From contig NZ_CP067041.1 of assembly GCF_016599855.1 (NCBI RefSeq), forward strand, positions 3,844,001 to 3,908,000: 64,000 nt of DNA, written 5' to 3'. The translations under genes and the position numbers were made by a program. Of this stretch, positions 9,282 through 17,706 are shown piece by piece. A model generated the notes under the pieces. That model was given only the letters and a program-made list of their open reading frames with translations, did not search any database and had not been told where the DNA came from. The stretch is from Bradyrhizobium diazoefficiens. GTDB lineage: Bacteria > Pseudomonadota > Alphaproteobacteria > Rhizobiales > Xanthobacteraceae. Each line of letters starts with the position of its first letter. Within the stretch, counting starts at the first letter, position 1.

Positions 9282-9500
9282 GTGCCACGCTACCATTTCG
9301 ATTTAGTGGACTCAAAGACGGTTGCCGACCAAGGCGGCTCAGAGCTGCCAGACGATCTCAAGGCATTGGATGTTGCCGAAGAGTTAGCTCGCCGACTTGC
9401 GAGAGATCGTCCCGATCTCAAGGGCCGTCACTTCTCCATACTAGTGACGAATCAGGATGGCGAAGAGATCGGGCGCGTGCCGCTGGATCGGCCACACTGA
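9282..9500 (+). CDS. DUF6894 family small protein
   Basis: The 72-residue product beginning at GTG 9282 (VPRYHFDLVDSKTVADQGG) matches the DUF6894 pattern seen in rhizobia: an N-terminal RYxFDL strand, a Gly-x-Glu-Leu-Pro-Asp segment, a helix with EELARR, and a closing ILVTNQDGEEIGRVPL strand. The frame is open further upstream to 9153, but that part reads as non-coding and overlaps an EcfG-type promoter, so the GTG start is preferred. Function is unknown. The promoter suggests induction in the general stress response. Confidence 0.68.
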   Translation: MPRYHFDLVDSKTVADQGGSELPDDLKALDVAEELARRLARDRPDLKGRHFSILVTNQDGEEIGRVPLDRPH

Positions 9501-9573
9501 TGTCTGTCTGGACGAACGCTGAGGCCAGGCGCAACCTCGCGCTGCTGCTGCACACGTGGAGTCCAACCATTCC

Positions 9574-9599
9574 GGAACCGTGGCTCGCGGCCGGCCGTT
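9574..9599 (+). promoter_or_regulatory. EcfG-type general stress promoter upstream of polX-like gene
   Basis: GGAAC at 9574-9578 and CGTT at 9596-9599 with a 17-base spacer match the EcfG consensus. The start codon of the PolX-like gene is 30 bases downstream, leaving room for the CCGGAGG ribosome site at 9617-9623. Confidence 0.62.
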
Positions 9600-9628
9600 G
9601 AAATGGCAGCGGGGCTCCCGGAGGCACG

Positions 9629-11311
9629 GTGCCAAAAACAGGTACGCAGGAGGTCGCAAGGCTGCTGCGCGAGTACGCACAGCGAAGCGCGTTGCGCGGT
9701 GGCAATCCGTACCGCGCGAAAGCATATTCCCGAGCCGCGGACAGTCTGGCGGCGCTCGCCGTACCCATCGAGCAGCTTATCGAAGAGGACAGACTGACCG
9801 AGATACCTGGCGTTGGCGAAGCTATCGCCGACATCATTGCCAAACTGCACCGCACCGGCACGCATCCGAGCCTGGAGAAACTCCGGAAAGAGATCCCCGC
9901 CGGTGTTCTGGAGCTTTTGAGCGTGCCCGGTCTTCGGGCTGACAAGGTGCTGCGGCTTTACAAGGACCTGGGGATCATCTCCCTTGCCGAATTGGAGGAA
10001 GCAGCGAAGGAGGACCGCATTAAGAAGGCCAAAGGGCTCGGCGCGGCACTGCAAACCAAAATCCTGCAAAACCTGGCGATTGCCAAGAGCGGCCAAGGCC
10101 GCCTGCATCTGCATCGCGCCGCAGCCCTGCTCCAGCATGCGAAGGACTCGCTTCGAAAGACCCGGCCCGAGCTCAAGCGCCTCACAGTCGCCGGTGACTT
10201 CAGGCGCGGCTGCGAACTGGTCGGCGATCTGGCCCTTGCCGCAGAGGCGCCGAGGGGCGGCAGCCAGCCGGACGTCGCCGCCTCCGGAGGGCTGCAGGTC
10301 CATCTGGCAGATCACAAGCACTTCGGCGCCGCCCTGCTGTACGCCACAGGCTCGCCGGCTCACCTGAAACAGCTTCGGGCGCTCGCAGAGAAGAACGGAA
10401 TGCGTCTCGAAGAGGATGGCCTCCACAAAGGGCGACGCGTGATCGCCGGCACGGAAGAAGAGATCTATCGGGCGCTCGGGTTGCCCTTCATCGCACCCGA
10501 ACTGCGCGAGGGACGCGGCGAGATCGAGCGTGCGCTGAAAGGAAAGCTGCCGAAGCTCGTGAGCGACCAGGACCTGCGCGGAATCCTGCATTGCCACACA
10601 GAGGCCTCGGACGGGACTGAGACCCTCGAGACGATGGCAAAAGCCACGCTGAAGCGAGGCTTCGAGTATTTCGGAGTCGCCGACCACTCGAAGTCGGCGC
10701 ACTACGCCGGCGGCCTCTCGCTGGAGGAGATTAAAGAGCAGCATCGGGAAGCCGACCGGCTTAACAAGAAGGTCGGTAAGGACTTCCGGATCCTGAAGGG
10801 GATCGAGTCCGACATCCTCGTCGACGGGTCGCTCGACTATCCGGATGACGTGCTGGAAAGCTTCGATTTCGTGGTCGCCAGCATCCACGGCCGCTTCAAG
10901 TTGGACCGGAAGGCCCAGACCGAGCGCCTGCTGCGCGCCATCGCCAATCCCTACACCACGATCCTCGGCCATATGACCGGCCGCCAGCTTCAGCGCGGCC
11001 CCGGCTACGAGATCGACGTTGAAACGGTGCTGCGCGCCTGCGCCAAACACGACGTTGCGGTCGAGATCAACGCCCACCCATGGCGGCTCGATCTCGACTG
11101 GCGCTGGCACCAGGCGGCACTCGAGTTCGGCTGCATGATGAGCATCAATCCGGACGCGCACTCGATTCGAGAGCTTGATCACATGCATTGGGGCGTCGAG
11201 ATGGCGCGCAAAGGCGGCGTGCCGGCAAACCGGGTCCTGAACGCGAAGACCCTGGACGAGATAACCCGTCACCTGAAGCGCAAACGGAGAAGTGTTCTGC
11301 GGGCCGCGTAA
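9629..11311 (+). CDS. PolX-like protein with degenerate polymerase domain and intact PHP domain
   Basis: A 560-residue family-X polymerase homologue, GTG start with CCGGAGG six to twelve bases upstream. Residues 1-90 form the helix-hairpin-helix 8-kDa-like domain (EIPGVGEAIADII), followed by a second HhH (LSVPGLRADKVLRLYKDLG). The polymerase core is damaged: the nucleotide-binding Gly-Ser reads AGDFRRG, the metal-binding GDxD reads GDLAL, the third Asp motif (QVDLR in relatives) reads QVHLA, and the segment between them is shortened. The C-terminal PHP domain (from about 325) keeps its metal ligands: LHCHTEASDG, VADHS, GIESDI, ASIHG, LGHMTG, INAHPW, NPDAHS. It should act as a PHP nuclease or phosphoesterase, not a polymerase. 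Confidence 0.87.
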   Translation: MPKTGTQEVARLLREYAQRSALRGGNPYRAKAYSRAADSLAALAVPIEQLIEEDRLTEIPGVGEAIADIIAKLHRTGTHPSLEKLRKEIPAGVLELLSVPGLRADKVLRLYKDLGIISLAELEEAAKEDRIKKAKGLGAALQTKILQNLAIAKSGQGRLHLHRAAALLQHAKDSLRKTRPELKRLTVAGDFRRGCELVGDLALAAEAPRGGSQPDVAASGGLQVHLADHKHFGAALLYATGSPAHLKQLRALAEKNGMRLEEDGLHKGRRVIAGTEEEIYRALGLPFIAPELREGRGEIERALKGKLPKLVSDQDLRGILHCHTEASDGTETLETMAKATLKRGFEYFGVADHSKSAHYAGGLSLEEIKEQHREADRLNKKVGKDFRILKGIESDILVDGSLDYPDDVLESFDFVVASIHGRFKLDRKAQTERLLRAIANPYTTILGHMTGRQLQRGPGYEIDVETVLRACAKHDVAVEINAHPWRLDLDWRWHQAALEFGCMMSINPDAHSIRELDHMHWGVEMARKGGVPANRVLNAKTLDEITRHLKRKRRSVLRAA

Positions 11312-11399
11312 GGGGGAAGCCCCGCCCTGCTCTCGATTTCGACCGAACGATCACCTCGATCGACGATTGATAAGAGGGGCGCTCTGAGGAGGACGGACC

Positions 11400-11612
11400 A
11401 TGAAGCAGGATCAATCTTCCAACGCGCGGCACCGCAAGACGGGATCGTCAGGGATCGCGTCCGGACTGCAGCCCGGCGGCACCAAGCCGTTGGACAGGAC
11501 GGGCGTGACGATGGGAAGCGAAGGAACCGGGGGCGGGAGCATCGAAGGACGTGCGACGGGAAACGCCAAGGCGGACGACCAGACCAGGCAGCCATCCACC
11601 CGCCGGCGGTGA
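11400..11612 (+). CDS. Small disordered hypothetical protein
   Basis: A 70-codon gene (MKQDQSSNARHRKTGSSGIA onward) with a strong ribosome site, CTGAGGAGGA, seven bases before the ATG. Composition is Gly, Ser, Thr, Arg and Lys with almost no hydrophobic residues, so the product is probably disordered. It lies between the PolX-like gene and the GH15 gene on the same strand and may be cotranscribed with them. No family was recognised. Confidence 0.5.
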   Translation: MKQDQSSNARHRKTGSSGIASGLQPGGTKPLDRTGVTMGSEGTGGGSIEGRATGNAKADDQTRQPSTRRR

Positions 11613-11707
11613 TCTCGGACCTGCCTTCCGCCGAAAGCATATGCCGGCGAATACCTGGAACTGGAACTGCAGCGGGCCGCGCTCATTGGTCCGACTAGGT
11701 GTGTTGA

Positions 11708-13543
11708 ATGGCTTGGATCGAAGATTACGCGCTCATAGGCGATTGCGAGACCGGAGCCTTGGTTGGGCGCGACGGTTCGATCGACTGGCTCTGTCTTCCG
11801 CGGTTTGACTCCGACAGCTGCTTCGGACGGCTCCTCGGCAACGAGGAGAACGGATACTGGAAGCTTTGTCCGCTCGATCGATCTGTGAGCGAGCGCCGCT
11901 ATCGGCCCGGCACCTTGATCCTGGAGACAGTCTTCGCGACCGACCGGGGCCGCGTTCGCGTTACTGACTTCATGCCTCCAAAGACGAAGTTGTCCAAGGT
12001 CGTCAGGATCGTCGAAGGGCTTGAAGGCAAGGTCGAAATGCGCAGCGAATTGGTCGCGCGTTTCGACTACGGAATCACTGTGCCGTGGGTAAGTCATGTC
12101 GAGGATGGGGCGCTCAGCTTGGTTGCAGGGGCATCCATGCTGCTGCTGAGAACCGAAGTGCCCGTCCACGGCGAGTCCATGAAAACAGTTGGTTCGTTTT
12201 CGGTCACGGATGGCCAGCACGTTGCCTTCGTTCTTTCTCACCAGATCTCATACGAGAATCCTGCTACGGCCGAAGATCCGAACGCCCTTTTGGATGAGAC
12301 GGAACGCTTCTGGCGGGAGTGGTCCAGCCGCTGCGAAGCTGCAGGGCCGTACTCGGAGGCGGTTCTGCGGTCTCTCATGACCCTCAAGGCCCTCACCTTC
12401 GCGCCGAGCGGTGGGATGGTCGCCGCGGCGACGACATCGCTTCCGGAGCAGGTCGGAGGCCCGAGAAACTGGGACTATCGCTTTTGTTGGCTTCGGGACG
12501 CCACACTAACTCTCTTGGCCCTTATGGGAGCCGGCTATTACGACGAGGCGCGCGCCTGGCGGGACTGGCTCGTCCGCGCCGTCGCGGGAAGCCCCAAGCA
12601 ACTGCAGATCATGTACGCCGTGACGGGCGAGCGCCGTCTGACCGAGTGGGAGGTGCCGTGGCTATCGGGATATGAGAACTCGAAGCCGGTGCGGATCGGA
12701 AACGCGGCGCACACCCAGCTTCAGCTCGACGTCTACGGCGAATTGATGGACGCCTTGTACCAGGCCCGTCGCGGCGGGCTGCGCGAGAACAAGCGCGCCT
12801 GGGCCGTTCAATGCGCGCTTCTTGATCACCTCAAAGAGATCTGGACCGAACCGGACGAAGGTATTTGGGAGGTCCGGGGTGGTGCAAAGCATTTCACTTA
12901 CTCCAAGATCATGGCGTGGGTCGCCTTCGATCGGGCGATCCGCTCGGCAGCCGAATTCGGCATGCATGGTCCCGTGAAGGAATGGGAAGCGCAGCGCGCC
13001 GCGATCCACGAAGACGTGTGTCGGCACGGCTGGGACAAACAACGCCAGACATTTGTTCAGGTCTACGGCGAGCCGCAGCTCGATGCGAGCCTGCTGCTGA
13101 TCCCTGCTGTCGGATTCCTACCGCCGGAAGATCAGCGGGTGATCTCGACGATCAATGCCATCGAACACGATCTCTTCGAGGACGGCTTCGTCCGGCGGTA
13201 CGATACGGGCGCCACGGAGGACGGTCTTCCACCCGGCGAAGGCATGTTCCTGGCCTGCAGCTTCTGGCTTGCGGACGCGTACCATCTGACCGGCCGCGAT
13301 GCGGATGCCAAGGCATTGTTCGAGCGGCTTCTGGCACTTCGCAACGATGTCGGTCTGCTCTCGGAAGAATACGACACCGCGCATCGGCGGCTGGTCGGGA
13401 ACTTCCCCCAGGCCTTTTCCCATATCGCGCTGGTCAATACCGCGCACAATCTGACGCACACTGAGAAGCCCTCGGAGCACCGAGGCAGCAAAAAGGCACT
13501 CCCGAGCGAGGGGATGGAGGCGACGCAGCCGACGAGGAGTTAA
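11708..13543 (+). CDS. Glycoside hydrolase family 15 protein (glucoamylase/trehalase-like)
   Basis: A 611-residue cytoplasmic GH15 enzyme. The N-terminal beta-sandwich domain carries IEDYALIGDCETGALVGRDG and IDWLCLPRFDS, typical of the bacterial GH15 clade that includes trehalases and glucoamylases. The (alpha/alpha)6 barrel starts near residue 215, with GGPRNWDYRFCWLRDATLTL as its conserved substrate-binding block and Glu residues in GLLSEEYD as the likely catalytic base region. Length is normal. It ends two bases before the SDR gene. It probably hydrolyses alpha-linked glucosides such as trehalose or maltodextrin; the linkage is not predictable. Confidence 0.9.
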   Translation: MAWIEDYALIGDCETGALVGRDGSIDWLCLPRFDSDSCFGRLLGNEENGYWKLCPLDRSVSERRYRPGTLILETVFATDRGRVRVTDFMPPKTKLSKVVRIVEGLEGKVEMRSELVARFDYGITVPWVSHVEDGALSLVAGASMLLLRTEVPVHGESMKTVGSFSVTDGQHVAFVLSHQISYENPATAEDPNALLDETERFWREWSSRCEAAGPYSEAVLRSLMTLKALTFAPSGGMVAAATTSLPEQVGGPRNWDYRFCWLRDATLTLLALMGAGYYDEARAWRDWLVRAVAGSPKQLQIMYAVTGERRLTEWEVPWLSGYENSKPVRIGNAAHTQLQLDVYGELMDALYQARRGGLRENKRAWAVQCALLDHLKEIWTEPDEGIWEVRGGAKHFTYSKIMAWVAFDRAIRSAAEFGMHGPVKEWEAQRAAIHEDVCRHGWDKQRQTFVQVYGEPQLDASLLLIPAVGFLPPEDQRVISTINAIEHDLFEDGFVRRYDTGATEDGLPPGEGMFLACSFWLADAYHLTGRDADAKALFERLLALRNDVGLLSEEYDTAHRRLVGNFPQAFSHIALVNTAHNLTHTEKPSEHRGSKKALPSEGMEATQPTRS

Positions 13544-13545
13544 GC

Positions 13546-14418
13546 ATGGCAGAGACCACGACCGATCCCACCGCGCCCGCCAGCCCTGGCGAGCGCCCTC
13601 GACCCCGCGCCCGCTTTCCAGTCGTTCTGGAGAGGCAGCCAGCGCTGGTGACCGGCGCGAACTCGGGCATCGGCCGCGCAGTCGCTCTCGGTCTCGCCGC
13701 CTCGGGTGCCAACGTCGTCATCAACTACGTCGTGGATCCCGAGGCCGCCGAAGACGTCGCCCACCAGATCGAAGCGCTTGGCCGGAAGGCCATGACTGTC
13801 AAGGCGGACGTCAGTAGTGAGGAGGACGTCCGATCGATGTTTGCCAAAGCCATCGATCAGTTCGGAAGCCTGCACATCGTGGTGAACAACGCGGGCTTGC
13901 AGCGCGATGCGCCATTCCACGACATGACGCTCGAACAGTGGAACAAGGTCATCGGCGTCAATCTCACCGGGCAATTCCTCTGCGCGAGAGAAGCAGTTCG
14001 AGAATTCAGGCGACGAGGCGTCGTGAAGGACATCTCCGTCGCCGCGGGCAAGCTCGTCTGCATGAGCTCCGTCCACCAGGAGATACCCTGGGCAGGACAC
14101 GCGAACTACGCGGCCTCGAAAGGAGGCGTCATGCAGTTGATGCGAAGCGTCGCCCAGGAGGCGGCTCCGCTCGCCATCCGCGTCAACGGCATTGCGCCCG
14201 GCGCCATTCGCACGGCCATCAACCGCCCCGCTTGGGAAACCGAAACAGCCTATGAAAGCCTGATGACGCTGGTCCCCTACAAGCGCATAGGCGAGCCCGA
14301 CGATATCGCCCAGGCAGTCGCCTGGCTGGTATCGGACGCCGCCGATTACGTGACGGGTGCGACCCTGTTCATTGATGGCGGCATGATGCTCTTTCCCGGC
14401 TTCGCAACCGGCGGCTAA
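13546..14418 (+). CDS. SDR family oxidoreductase (glucose 1-dehydrogenase-like)
   Basis: Classical short-chain dehydrogenase of 290 residues. The Rossmann motif TGANSGIG follows an unusual 35-residue Pro/Arg-rich N-terminal extension. NNAG (VVNNAGLQ), the catalytic Ser in CMSSVHQ and the YxxxK motif (NYAASKGG) are present, and the C-terminal VTGATLFIDGGM is typical. The ATG is two bases after the GH15 stop, so the pair is probably translationally coupled. Pairing with a glucosidase suggests oxidation of released glucose or a related sugar, which is inference only. Confidence 0.88.
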   Translation: MAETTTDPTAPASPGERPRPRARFPVVLERQPALVTGANSGIGRAVALGLAASGANVVINYVVDPEAAEDVAHQIEALGRKAMTVKADVSSEEDVRSMFAKAIDQFGSLHIVVNNAGLQRDAPFHDMTLEQWNKVIGVNLTGQFLCAREAVREFRRRGVVKDISVAAGKLVCMSSVHQEIPWAGHANYAASKGGVMQLMRSVAQEAAPLAIRVNGIAPGAIRTAINRPAWETETAYESLMTLVPYKRIGEPDDIAQAVAWLVSDAADYVTGATLFIDGGMMLFPGFATGG

Positions 14419-14757
14419 GCTTGTCGGTTTCGCTTGGGATCGCCATGCGAGATCACCCCAACATATTGACACAACAGAGAAATCCTGGCGCCTTTTATTC
14501 ATCAACCCATCCGAACGGGTCAGCCGCGGCTCGGGTCGTTGAGGCTGCCCCTGCCCTCAACTGCCGCTCCGCCGCTACTGTGCATGGGGTTGTTTTCGCG
14601 TTTTTATGCTGAGCCCGGTCACGCCGAAAGCCGATATTGCCGCCACGTTGTCCGGCTGCAATAAGCGAGCTTCGCGAGATCGCAGATGACCTTCAGGCCG
14701 TCCGTCCGTATAGGTTTGCGTCTCACAACAAGAACAAACTTCCGAGGAAGCAGACCC
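14419..14757 (+). other. Intergenic region, no gene recognised
   Basis: About 340 bases between the SDR gene and the TRAP binding-protein gene. A 63-codon frame exists from 14421 but looks non-coding and lacks a ribosome site. No terminator hairpin or clear operator was seen; the promoter of the TRAP operon should lie here. Confidence 0.5.
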
Positions 14758-15777
14758 ATGAGTTTTTCCCGCCGCACGCTTCTCAAGGCCTCCGCCGCGA
14801 CCGCCGTCTTTGGCGGCGTCAGCGCGCCCTATGTCGCCCGTGCCCAGAGCGCCGAGTTCACCTACAAATACGCCAATAACCTGCCGGACACCCATCCGCT
14901 GAACGTGCGCGCCAAGGAGATGGCGGCGGCGATCAAGAGCGAGACCGGCGGCAAGTTCGACCTCCAGATCTTCCCGAACAACCAGCTCGGCTCCGACACC
15001 GACATGCTGAGCCAGATCCGCTCCGGCGGGGTCGAGTTCTTCACGCTGTCGGGCCTGATCCTGTCGACGCTGGTGCCGGCCGCCTCGATCAACGGCATCG
15101 GCTTCGCGTTCCCGGACTACGATACGGTCTGGAAGGCCATGGACGGCGACCTCGGCGCCCATGTCCGCGGCGAGATCAAAAAGGCCGGCCTCGAGGTCAT
15201 GGACAAGATCTGGGACAACGGCTTCCGCCAGACCACGTCGTCGACCAGGCCGATCACGAGCCCGGACGATTTCAAGGGCTTCAAGATCCGCGTGCCGGTG
15301 TCGCCGCTGTGGACCTCGATGTTCAAGGCGTTCGACGCCGCGCCAGCCTCGATCAATTTCGCCGAGGTCTATTCCGCGCTCCAGACCAAGATCGTCGAGG
15401 GTCAGGAGAACCCGCTGGCGATCATCTCGACCGCAAAGCTCTACGAGGTGCAGAAATACTGCTCGCTGACCAACCACATGTGGGACGGTTTCTGGTTCCT
15501 GGCCAACCGGAGAGCCTGGGAAAAGCTGCCGCAGGACGTGCGCACCATCGTCGCCAAGCACATCAACGCCGCCGCCGTTAGGGAGCGTGAGGATACCGCC
15601 AAGCTGAACGCCAATCTCCAGCAGGAGCTGGCGGCCAAGGGCCTGACCTTCAACCAGCCCGCAGTGGCGCCGTTCCGCGACAAGCTGCGGGCCGCCGGCT
15701 TCTATGCGGAGTGGAAGGGCAAGTATGGCGAGCAGGCCTGGGAGCTGCTGGAAAAGGCCGTCGGCAAGCTGTCGTAA
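14758..15777 (+). CDS. TRAP transporter substrate-binding protein (DctP family)
   Basis: Periplasmic solute-binding component, 339 residues, with a Tat-type signal (SRRTLLKASAATAVFGG, cleavage after ARA). The ATG at 14758 follows a GAGGAAG ribosome site; the open frame continues upstream but that part is not protein-like. DctP features include the N-terminal YKYANNLPDTHPLNVRAKEM strand-helix, FKGFKIRVPVSPLWTSMFKA, and VEGQENPLAIISTAKLYEVQ with the position of the conserved substrate-carboxylate Arg nearby (KIRVP). It should bind an organic acid. The membrane subunit follows 15 bases after the stop. Confidence 0.92.
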   Translation: MSFSRRTLLKASAATAVFGGVSAPYVARAQSAEFTYKYANNLPDTHPLNVRAKEMAAAIKSETGGKFDLQIFPNNQLGSDTDMLSQIRSGGVEFFTLSGLILSTLVPAASINGIGFAFPDYDTVWKAMDGDLGAHVRGEIKKAGLEVMDKIWDNGFRQTTSSTRPITSPDDFKGFKIRVPVSPLWTSMFKAFDAAPASINFAEVYSALQTKIVEGQENPLAIISTAKLYEVQKYCSLTNHMWDGFWFLANRRAWEKLPQDVRTIVAKHINAAAVREREDTAKLNANLQQELAAKGLTFNQPAVAPFRDKLRAAGFYAEWKGKYGEQAWELLEKAVGKLS

Positions 15778-15792
15778 CGTGTTGGAGCCGTC

Positions 15793-17682
15793 ATGGCTCA
15801 TATCGAGGTCGAGGTGACTGAAGTGGCGGGCGAGGAGGCGGATCAGTCCCCTCGCCGATCTTCCTTGCTGGCATCGCTCGAACGCGTCCTCGGCTTCGCT
15901 GTTGAAATCCCCGCGGCGATCCTGGTGGTCGCCGAGATCGGGATCCTGTTTGCGGGCGTGGTCGCGCGCTACGGTTTGCACCGGCCGCTGATCTGGTCCG
16001 ATGAACTTGCCTCGATCCTGTTCCTGTGGCTGGCGATGCTGGGCGCCGCGGTGGCGTTCCGCCGCTCCGAGCACATGCGCATGACTGCGCTTGTCGCAAG
16101 CGCACGGCCGGCCATGCGCGCCTATCTCGATCTGTTCGCGGCTTGCGCGGCGCTGGCATTCCTCACGCTGATTGTCTGGCCGTCCTTCGACTATGCCTAT
16201 GAGGAAAGCTACATCACCACGCCGGCGCTCCAGATCTCCAATATCTGGCGCGCCGCAGCACTGCCGGTCGGCATCTGCCTGATGGCGGTGTTCGCGCTGC
16301 TGCGGCTGCTGCGCGCGGCCGATTACCGGATGGTGCTGACGGCCATACTGTCCGTTGCAATCGTCGTCGGCCTGTTCTGGCTGGCGCAGCCTTACCTGCG
16401 GCCGGTCGGCAATCTCAACCTCGTCATCTTTTTTGTCGGCGTCGCCGGTTTTTGCGTCTTTGCCGGCGTTCCCATTGCGTTCGGCTTTGGCCTTGCGATC
16501 TTCGGCTACCTGGCGCTGACCACGCACACGCCCATGATGGTGCTGGTCGGGCGGATGGACGAGGGCATGAGCCACCTGATCCTGCTCTCGGTGCCGTTGT
16601 TCGTGTTCCTGGGCCTGCTGATCGAGATGACCGGAATGGCACGGGCCATGGTGGCCTTCCTGGCGAGCCTGCTCGGCCATGTCCGCGGCGGCCTGCACTA
16701 CGTGCTGGTCGGCGCCATGTATCTGGTCTCCGGCATTTCCGGCGCCAAGGCCGCCGACATGGCCGCGGTCGCGCCCGTGCTATTCCCCGAGATGAAGCAG
16801 CGTGGCGCCAAGCCAGGCGACCTCGTCGCGCTTCTTGCCGCGACGGGAGCCCAGACAGAGACCATCCCGCCAAGCCTCGTGCTGATCACAATCGGCTCGG
16901 TCACCGGCGTCTCGATCGCGGCGCTGTTCACCGGCGGCCTCCTGCCTGGCGTCGTCCTCGCGGTCACGCTCTGCACGCTGGTCTGGTGGCGCTATCGCCG
17001 CGAGGACATGAGCCACGTCCGCCGCGCCACTGCTTCAGAGATCGGCAAGACCTTCGTCGTCGCCCTGCCCGCGCTCGCGCTACCCTTTGTGATCCGCTAC
17101 GCCGTGGTCGAAGGCATCGCGACCGCCACTGAAGTCTCGACCATCGGCATCGTCTACGGCGCCCTGGTCGGCCTTCTCGTCTACCGCCGCTTCGACTGGC
17201 GACGGCTGTTTCCGATGCTCATCGAGACCGCGGCCTTGTCGGGCGCGATCCTGCTGATCATCGGCACCGCGACCGGCATGGCCTGGGGCCTGACCCAGTC
17301 CGGCTTCTCGCGCTCGCTGGCGGCTGCCATGACCGGCCTGCCCGGTGGCTCGGCCTCCTTCATCGCCGTGTCCATCCTGGCCTTCACCGTTCTCGGCAGC
17401 GTGCTGGAGGGCATCCCTGCGATCGTGCTGTTCGGACCACTGCTGTTTCCGATCGCCCGCGCCGTCGGCGTGCATGAGGTGCACTACGCCATGGTGATCA
17501 TTCTCGCCATGGGGATCGGGCTATTCGCCCCGCCCTTCGGCGTCGGCTATTATGCGGCCTGTGCCATTGGACGTGTCGAGCCGGCCGAAGGCATCAGGCC
17601 GATCTGGGGCTATCTGCTGGCGCTGCTGGTGGGATTGATCGTCGTTGCGGTCTTCCCCTGGATCTCGATCGGGTTCCTGTAG
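15793..17682 (+). CDS. TRAP transporter fused permease (DctQ-DctM)
   Basis: A 629-residue protein that fuses the small DctQ and large DctM membrane subunits. Residues 1-185 contain four membrane segments and the DctQ pattern (LIWSDELASILFLWLAMLGA, RRSEHMRM). The DctM part begins near 205 with repeated helices, GVPIAFGFGLAIFGYLAL, SVPLFVFLGLLIE, ATGAQTETIPPSLVLI and a C-terminal PPFGVGYYAAC. Driven by an ion gradient, it imports the ligand delivered by the upstream DctP. Fused QM subunits are known in the family. An acyl-CoA synthetase follows, hinting that the substrate is a carboxylate later activated with CoA. Confidence 0.92.
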   Translation: MAHIEVEVTEVAGEEADQSPRRSSLLASLERVLGFAVEIPAAILVVAEIGILFAGVVARYGLHRPLIWSDELASILFLWLAMLGAAVAFRRSEHMRMTALVASARPAMRAYLDLFAACAALAFLTLIVWPSFDYAYEESYITTPALQISNIWRAAALPVGICLMAVFALLRLLRAADYRMVLTAILSVAIVVGLFWLAQPYLRPVGNLNLVIFFVGVAGFCVFAGVPIAFGFGLAIFGYLALTTHTPMMVLVGRMDEGMSHLILLSVPLFVFLGLLIEMTGMARAMVAFLASLLGHVRGGLHYVLVGAMYLVSGISGAKAADMAAVAPVLFPEMKQRGAKPGDLVALLAATGAQTETIPPSLVLITIGSVTGVSIAALFTGGLLPGVVLAVTLCTLVWWRYRREDMSHVRRATASEIGKTFVVALPALALPFVIRYAVVEGIATATEVSTIGIVYGALVGLLVYRRFDWRRLFPMLIETAALSGAILLIIGTATGMAWGLTQSGFSRSLAAAMTGLPGGSASFIAVSILAFTVLGSVLEGIPAIVLFGPLLFPIARAVGVHEVHYAMVIILAMGIGLFAPPFGVGYYAACAIGRVEPAEGIRPIWGYLLALLVGLIVVAVFPWISIGFL

Positions 17683-17706
17683 AGCGCGGCGTCAAGGAGG
17701 GTGTCG

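Noticed and set aside
14575..16698. 707-codon minus-strand frame opposite the TRAP genes
   Set aside because: His/Arg/Gln-rich antisense shadow typical of high-GC DNA; the plus strand carries clear DctP and DctQM proteins.
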